From assembly GCA_021789395.1 (NCBI GenBank), contig JAJYJP010000007.1:1-20359 (forward strand): 20,359 nt of DNA, given 5' to 3'. Of this stretch, positions 20,180-20,359 are shown piece after piece. The first letter of the stretch is position 1. Each line of letters starts with the position of its first letter. The translations under genes were made by a program, and so were the position numbers. Origin of the DNA: a bacterium. GTDB taxonomy: Bacteria > Patescibacteriota > Minisyncoccia > Moranbacterales > UBA2206. Under the pieces are notes generated by a model. The model was not told where the DNA came from and did no database searches. It saw only the letters and a list, made by a program, of their open reading frames with translations.

Positions 20180-20209
20180 CAGAGACGCCCCGCAGGAGCG
20201 CCTCTACAA
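20180..20209. repeat. REP-like imperfect palindrome
   Basis: AGAG-A-CGC-C-CC / GG-A-GCG-C-CTCT with central GCA; on the minus strand it begins TGTAGAGGCGC. It shares its ends with the palindrome at 10594-10624 and lies between two genes on the minus strand. Confidence 0.65.
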
Positions 20210-20232
20210 ATCTTCATTATTCAGTTTTGTTT

Positions 20233-20359
20233 CTACTGAGTCAATGTTCCTGTTCCTCCTCCCACATTCATCCAACTGAAGATGCTCTGGAAGTTGGAAA
20301 CGATGATCTGGATGATGTTCTGCTGCTGTTGCGGAGTGAGGATGGCATAGTCTCCGGAA
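20233..20359 (-). CDS. C-terminal fragment of an unidentified protein (cut by window edge)
   Basis: An open frame enters from the window end and stops at TAG (20233-20235), giving 41 residues ending LTPQQQQNIIQIIVSNFQSI, then FSWMNVGGGTGTLTQ. The Gln-rich helical segment and Gly/Thr tail look like the end of a secreted or surface protein, but no family can be named. Absence of stops over 41 codons and sensible composition support it. Confidence 0.55.
   Translation of the reverse strand, partial: SGDYAILTPQQQQNIIQIIVSNFQSIFSWMNVGGGTGTLTQ

Noticed and set aside
1..20359. CRISPR arrays, insertion sequences, tRNA or rRNA genes
   Set aside because: I saw no spaced direct-repeat array, no transposase or integrase, and no canonical tRNA or rRNA sequence; the repeats present are palindromes, AT-rich units and one duplicated coding section.

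Overview
This 20.4 kb window looks like a chromosomal segment from a Patescibacteria/CPR bacterium, probably Parcubacteria-like. This is inferred from moderate GC, compact genes using the standard bacterial code (TGA is used as a stop), and many short proteins with one N-terminal anchor. It is also supported by surface proteins carrying the 'WTEP-APPGGN-APINT' and 'YAWSENIGWVSF' motifs, which I associate with Parcubacteria genomes. I cannot name the species.

Layout. 73-6772 (minus) is a housekeeping block: recO, ileS with a T-box leader, a GT4 glycosyltransferase and argS. 6924-10543 (minus) is an accessory envelope cluster. It holds two anchored adhesin-like paralogues sharing a perfect 449-bp repeat but ending in different C-terminal modules, two small anchored proteins, and a secreted WSENIGW-repeat protein. 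10594-12877 (plus) is a trans-translation and translation-initiation block: smpB, tmRNA (ssrA), infC, rpmI and rplT, closed by a strong terminator. 12893-17834 (minus) carries a 58-aa membrane protein overlapping a HAD phosphatase, a PolB-like 3'-5' exonuclease, a 60-aa membrane protein, a YgjP-like metalloprotease, a rhodanese, and two membrane-anchored lysozyme-like paralogues. 17897-20117 (minus) is an envelope/redox operon: a DipZ-like thioredoxin, lgt and an anchored CPHC thioredoxin. The window closes with the C-terminus of a truncated gene.

Main points of interest. (1) The ileS leader is a T-box with a very short Stem I, the architecture I know from actinobacterial ileS leaders, but it ends in an intrinsic terminator. 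(2) Five genes have a TANNAT box ending exactly 6 nt before the start codon, which predicts leaderless mRNAs. (3) infC has no ATG, GTG or TTG start and most likely begins at AUA behind a Shine-Dalgarno, only 39 nt after tmRNA. (4) tmRNA encodes a long 22-aa tag and no 3' CCA. (5) The adhesin pair looks like constant-stalk, exchangeable-tip genes, one with a phage-tail-fibre-like tip. (6) Dispersed palindromic and AAATTTCAAATTT repeats lie in frame inside the essential genes ileS and argS, as well as between genes.
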